A program made the position numbers and the translations under genes. Below, piece by piece: positions 60,071 through 64,000 of a DNA stretch of 64,000 bases. Source of the stretch: Viscum album (taxonomy: Eukaryota; Streptophyta; Magnoliopsida; Santalales; Viscaceae); contig OY728136.1 of NCBI GenBank assembly GCA_963277665.1, positions 803,669,123 through 803,733,122 on the forward strand. Direction: 5' to 3'. Below the pieces are notes generated by a model. It made no database searches, was not told the DNA's origin, and worked only from the letters and a program-made list of their open reading frames with translations. The number at the start of each line of letters is the position of its first letter. The first letter of the stretch is position 1.

Positions 60071-63000
60071 TGTAATACACCAAATTTTTTAAGGATGAAA
60101 TTTTTTTATAAGGTATTAGTGTATCAGCACAAGATATTATTTTATTTTCCGTCAAGAATAAATTTAACATTGTTGATGTATTTTTAGTACACATAACACT
60201 TGATTCAAAAAACAAAATATATTCACTTTTTTGATAGTCAATTAAATTATAAAAAAATGGATATTTGATATACATAATTTATATACTATATATACACTAA
60301 AATATTTTGACATTAATTAAATATATTTTATTGGACTAAGATAAAAAATCCATCATAATTTTATGCATAAAATGTTATATTTTTATACATCCAATTTCCA
60401 CCATTTATTAATGATTCTATTTTAAATCTATTTTTTTGCAATTATATTGATTTTACAGGACAAATAGACTAAATATATTAAATATGACATAAAAATTATT
60501 TTAGGGAAATTTTTTTCTATTTTTATGTGATGTTTTATTTTTTGATGAATTGTGGAAAATTCTGAATTTTAATTAAAAAATATCTTTTCATATAATTAAT
60601 TTATAATAAATTTTTTTATTTTAAATCATTTTTAAATTCAAATTTGTAAAATATATTTTCATTGAACCAATTTTGGTAACTAGAGTCGATTTATCTATGC
60701 AATTAGATATAAAAACATATCAATCTTTTGAAGATTTTTTACTTTAAACCCCTACCTTGTCATCTCATCTACAAGATTAAATTAAAATTAATTTCTGCCA
60801 CTTCCATCATTGTAATTTTTAAAAAATGAATCAAATATTATAAATAATAATAATTTATAATTTTTAAAAAGATAACCTTATTATTTGACTAAAAATATTA
60901 TGGAATTCTATTAAAATAAATAAAATTGATTAAATGAAAAATTTACAAAAAAATGGACAAAATATTAATATTAAAGATATAAATGACCTATAAATTTATC
61001 CAAAATCCACTATAAAACCATATTTTGACACAATAATGCCTTTTATATATATTGGTACATTATTTGAGCCACATTCATTTGAAAAAATGTGGGTAAAATT
61101 TCTTTTTCCATAATTTACAGGCGTGCCACTCCTACACCGCTATAAATAGGTACTCATGCATCCCACATGTTTACACCTATAAATAAAAATTTTATCAATC
61201 AGGATCTTCTCAAATAGTTCATTTACGTCTATCCCATCAACCTAGTATCATCACATTAAGAATAAATCTATTCAATGAATGCATTAGGTATAAACCATAA
61301 GAATTTACCCAAATAAGAGGCAACATCATTTATAAATCTCAATAGTTTTATTTATTTTTTCCACTAATTAAATTCTACATATTAAAATATTATATTAAAA
61401 ATAAGTATCATAAATATATATAGATATTTTTAGGTTAATTGTTTGATCAAAATATATAAACAATCCCATAAAATGGGTAACAAACTTACCGTTCTTTTGT
61501 ACGATGAACTACTGCCTCACAAAGAAACTTTTCTCATTTTTATTACTTTAAAACCGCTCATGAGGTATAATTATAATGAAATAATTGTTTATATATGATA
61601 TATGTGATATTAAAAATGTATTATAACATCTTTTGTGGATGTCATGACCACCCCTTTTCCAAAGCAACATGATTCATTCATGAGATACATTTAATTTATG
61701 GAAGATAGATTAAATTAAGCATATGTGAAATAAATGACCTATATATGTTATTTATAAAATATATTACTTTTTATAAACATACTATATTATTTTATTTCTT
61801 ACACATTTAACACACTTAAAAGTGATAACGTTAGGCGTGGATGTGTAGAATATCTCCTCCTTGACATGATGTGATTCCTTTTACATCATAAGTTATATAT
61901 TTATAAGTATATTTGTTTAAATAATAATGTATTATTGAAATAATTATCATTATTTAAATATATAATGTTACATACCTTTTTCCATAATGATTGTCAAAAA
62001 ATGGGAATGTTAGTCATGCGTACGTATGACGTGCCATTTTAATATTTGTAATGATCATTCATTTTTCGTAACCATTGTTATTTATTGTTTTTAAAAGTAT
62101 AATTGATGGATAAATATTATAATTATATCCTAATTCATATTCTGTATATATTTATATAATGAACCCTTTAAATATTCGTGTCCTACCAATGTAATTGTTG
62201 ACACATAAACTTTACCTGGTAAAATCACTTGTTGTAAAATTAATTGTTCATGGAGTTTTATAAAATACTATAATATGCGAAGTTAATGTAATAATAATGT
62301 TGAAAAGGTTGGTGAAAAAGTAATTATTAAAAAGTTATTATTCTGAAATATAAAGTCCCAGGTTAATAGTCCTACTAATGGTAAGGGATTTACATCTCAC
62401 TTTTTTACATTAGTGTGATAAATGTCATATTCACCACTTCCATATTTTTAGTGGTTTATCTACTGACCAATTTTATAAATTATATCATAAATCCTTTTAT
62501 ATTAATAATTTTTTATGGTTTTACCTTTAATTTTCTCATCCCATAGGTTTCATGAGAACATTACCATGTGGTAAATGTTATCATTGCAATATCACATTAT
62601 TTTTTGATTGCTAACATCCTATAAAAACAATCACATCCTTATTATCATTATCAATATAAATTAAATGTATCCTGGATATCCATATTCTTAGGAAATTGAT
62701 ATTATTATTTACTGAACCAAAATTCATTTATATAAAAGGTGATCACATGGATAGTTATTTTATTAATAGTGGTATGATGGAAAAGTTTTAATATTTTATT
62801 CGAAATGGATACTTGATATGACATGTTTTCCAATAATTAAATAGATTATTTAGTATATTGGGAATTATTCATATATTAAATACCTAGTTTGGGTAATTAT
62901 TAATCATGGCCTATGGGATTTAGAGTAGTCTATGCAATCCCCAAAATTCATCGGTAAGATCCTAAGACGAATTAGTTGGGTATTTTTGAATATTTTAAAT

Positions 63001-63573
63001 TATCTTGAGAATAAATCTTGACGTGATGGTATCATGTGAATGAGAAAAAAGAAATATAATAATTCATCATTTATCTTTCATAAAATTCAGTTATTATTAT
63101 TTATAGATGAGAATTTTCTATTTTAATATCTATGGATGAATTATTCTTTTTTTATTGATAAAATGAAATGTGTTTCAGTTTCTCAGCTTGGCATATTGAT
63201 TATTCCTTGTGTTGTTATTTGAATGAAATTTTTTATTGATTATTTATCTGATATTATTTATTATTCTCATCAATTAATTGTTTAATATTATTTATGTACC
63301 CTTACTTATAAATTAATCTAACCCTTATATTGTTTCTAATCCCTATGTTAGGAAGAAGATTACGTTGAGTGATTTTCAATGTTGAAGACTATTTCACATT
63401 ATTATGTATTATGTTTCTATTTTATTTTCCCAATTTATTATGGGTATCATGTAAGTAATGTGGTTATAAAAACCTACTAAAATATTGGGTTCGTAGTGAT
63501 TTTAAACTCATTTCTCTTCCAATGTAACAAAATAATGAACAAACACTTGGATTTTGGGGGTCTTGGCATTACA
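60071..63573 (+). repeat. Element B right LTR
   Basis: TGTAATACACCAAATTTTTT to TTTTGGGGGTCTTGGCATTACA, 3503 bp, uninterrupted. TATA box CTATAAATAG at 61140-61149. Contains three or four diverged subrepeats at about 61481, 61622, 61823 and 61973 with GTGGATGTNNNGACNACC and ATGATTC words, 140-200 bp apart. Confidence 0.75.
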
Positions 63574-64000
63574 TAAATAATGTTCCAAATAATATTTAAT
63601 AAATAATTAGTTAATTGTAAAAATATTATTTTAAAATTTTCAATTAAAATATTTATATATATTAATAATATTCATGACTATCTAGAAAAAAATTTCATTT
63701 GAAAAATTCTTTTAGAACATTATGTACATACAGATTTAAAAATGAATTAGAAAAATGTAATTTCCATATATAAACTAAGATGAATAACTGTTATGGTTTA
63801 TTTATAAAATCATCATATAATTAAATTATATTGAAATTCAAGTATAAATAATCATTATTAAAATCAAATTGAACGTAAAATCTATTTCACCATCGGTAAC
63901 TATTACATCCCAAAATTGACAATCCTGAATGTAGTGATAAAATAATAAATGTCATATTTATGGCATTAATACCAATGATGGCGATTGAATTTTCACCACG
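63574..64000. other. AT-rich flank right of element B
   Basis: No coding words or repeats recognised. Confidence 0.4.

Larger units (their letters stand above)
37499..63573 (+). mobile_element. Element B: gypsy chromovirus relic, 26 kb with nested insertions
   Basis: Two homologous LTRs (37499-44613, interrupted; 60071-63573) flank relics of gag, protease, RT, RNase H, integrase and a chromodomain in plant gypsy order. LTR ends fit TGTAAT...TTACA. Matched points include TTTCNTTTTCCANAATTTA before the TATA box, GGTAAGGGATT, ATTACCANGTGGTAAA and the final TTACA. Without element A (47998-58524) and element D (about 40095-43541), the copy is about 12 kb. Every catalytic motif examined is damaged, except that integrase Glu remains. 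Target duplications are not clear (TATAA and TAAAT). Confidence 0.78.

Noticed and set aside
1..64000. Endogenous pararetrovirus or organelle DNA insert
   Set aside because: All RT segments carry gypsy context (integrase, chromodomain, LTRs); no movement or coat protein words and no organelle genes seen.

Overview
This window is repeat-rich nuclear DNA from a plant, most likely a flowering plant with a large transposon-laden genome. I see no host gene, rRNA, functional tRNA or organelle insert. Every protein segment I can recognise belongs to a transposable element: CACTA (En/Spm) transposase domains (Transpos_assoc, Tnp2, DUF4218, DUF4216) and Ty3/gypsy gag-pol, including chromodomain (chromovirus) types. 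All are disabled. I cannot name the species.

Layout. (1) 1-9135: the 5' part of a CACTA transposon on the minus strand, running off the left edge. Its outer terminus and subterminal TATCAG repeats lie at 8820-9135 and its transposase relics at about 300-4274. It was later entered by a decayed minus-strand gypsy element (about 5475-7570) and by a 706-bp SINE-like retroposon (1025-1730) flanked by a perfect 15-bp target duplication. (2) about 9140-16345: a diverged satellite-like array. It has a clear 149-150-bp tandem block at 15395-16345, longer repeats of about 305 and 440-475 bp further left, a 28-bp minisatellite at about 13611-13781, and a probable short CACTA-like element at 12399-13130. 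(3) 17086-26300: very AT-rich, old DNA with one gag-like relic (minus strand) and a probable inverted LTR piece at its right end. (4) about 26345-33050: LTR retrotransposon relic C, with a gag remnant and two related LTRs. (5) 33051-37498: AT-rich, nothing recognised. (6) 37499-63573: gypsy chromovirus B, with 3.5-kb LTRs and heavily mutated. Its left LTR is interrupted by deleted gypsy element D (about 40095-43541). Its pol is split between RNase H and integrase by element A (47998-58524). A is structurally complete, with LTRs of 2239 and 2212 bp, PBS, gag, pol, chromodomain and PPT. (7) 63574-64000: AT-rich, nothing recognised.

How the parts relate. These are nested parasites, not cooperating genes. 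B inserted first; D and A then landed inside it. A is the youngest large element: its gag frame has a single nonsense codon and its GC content is higher. The AT-rich blocks carry the most decayed copies, as expected from long-term loss of methylated cytosines. The least explained items are the SINE-like insert, the multi-scale satellite, and a recurring TACAC-nnn-GTGTA dyad in the LTR start and leader of A.
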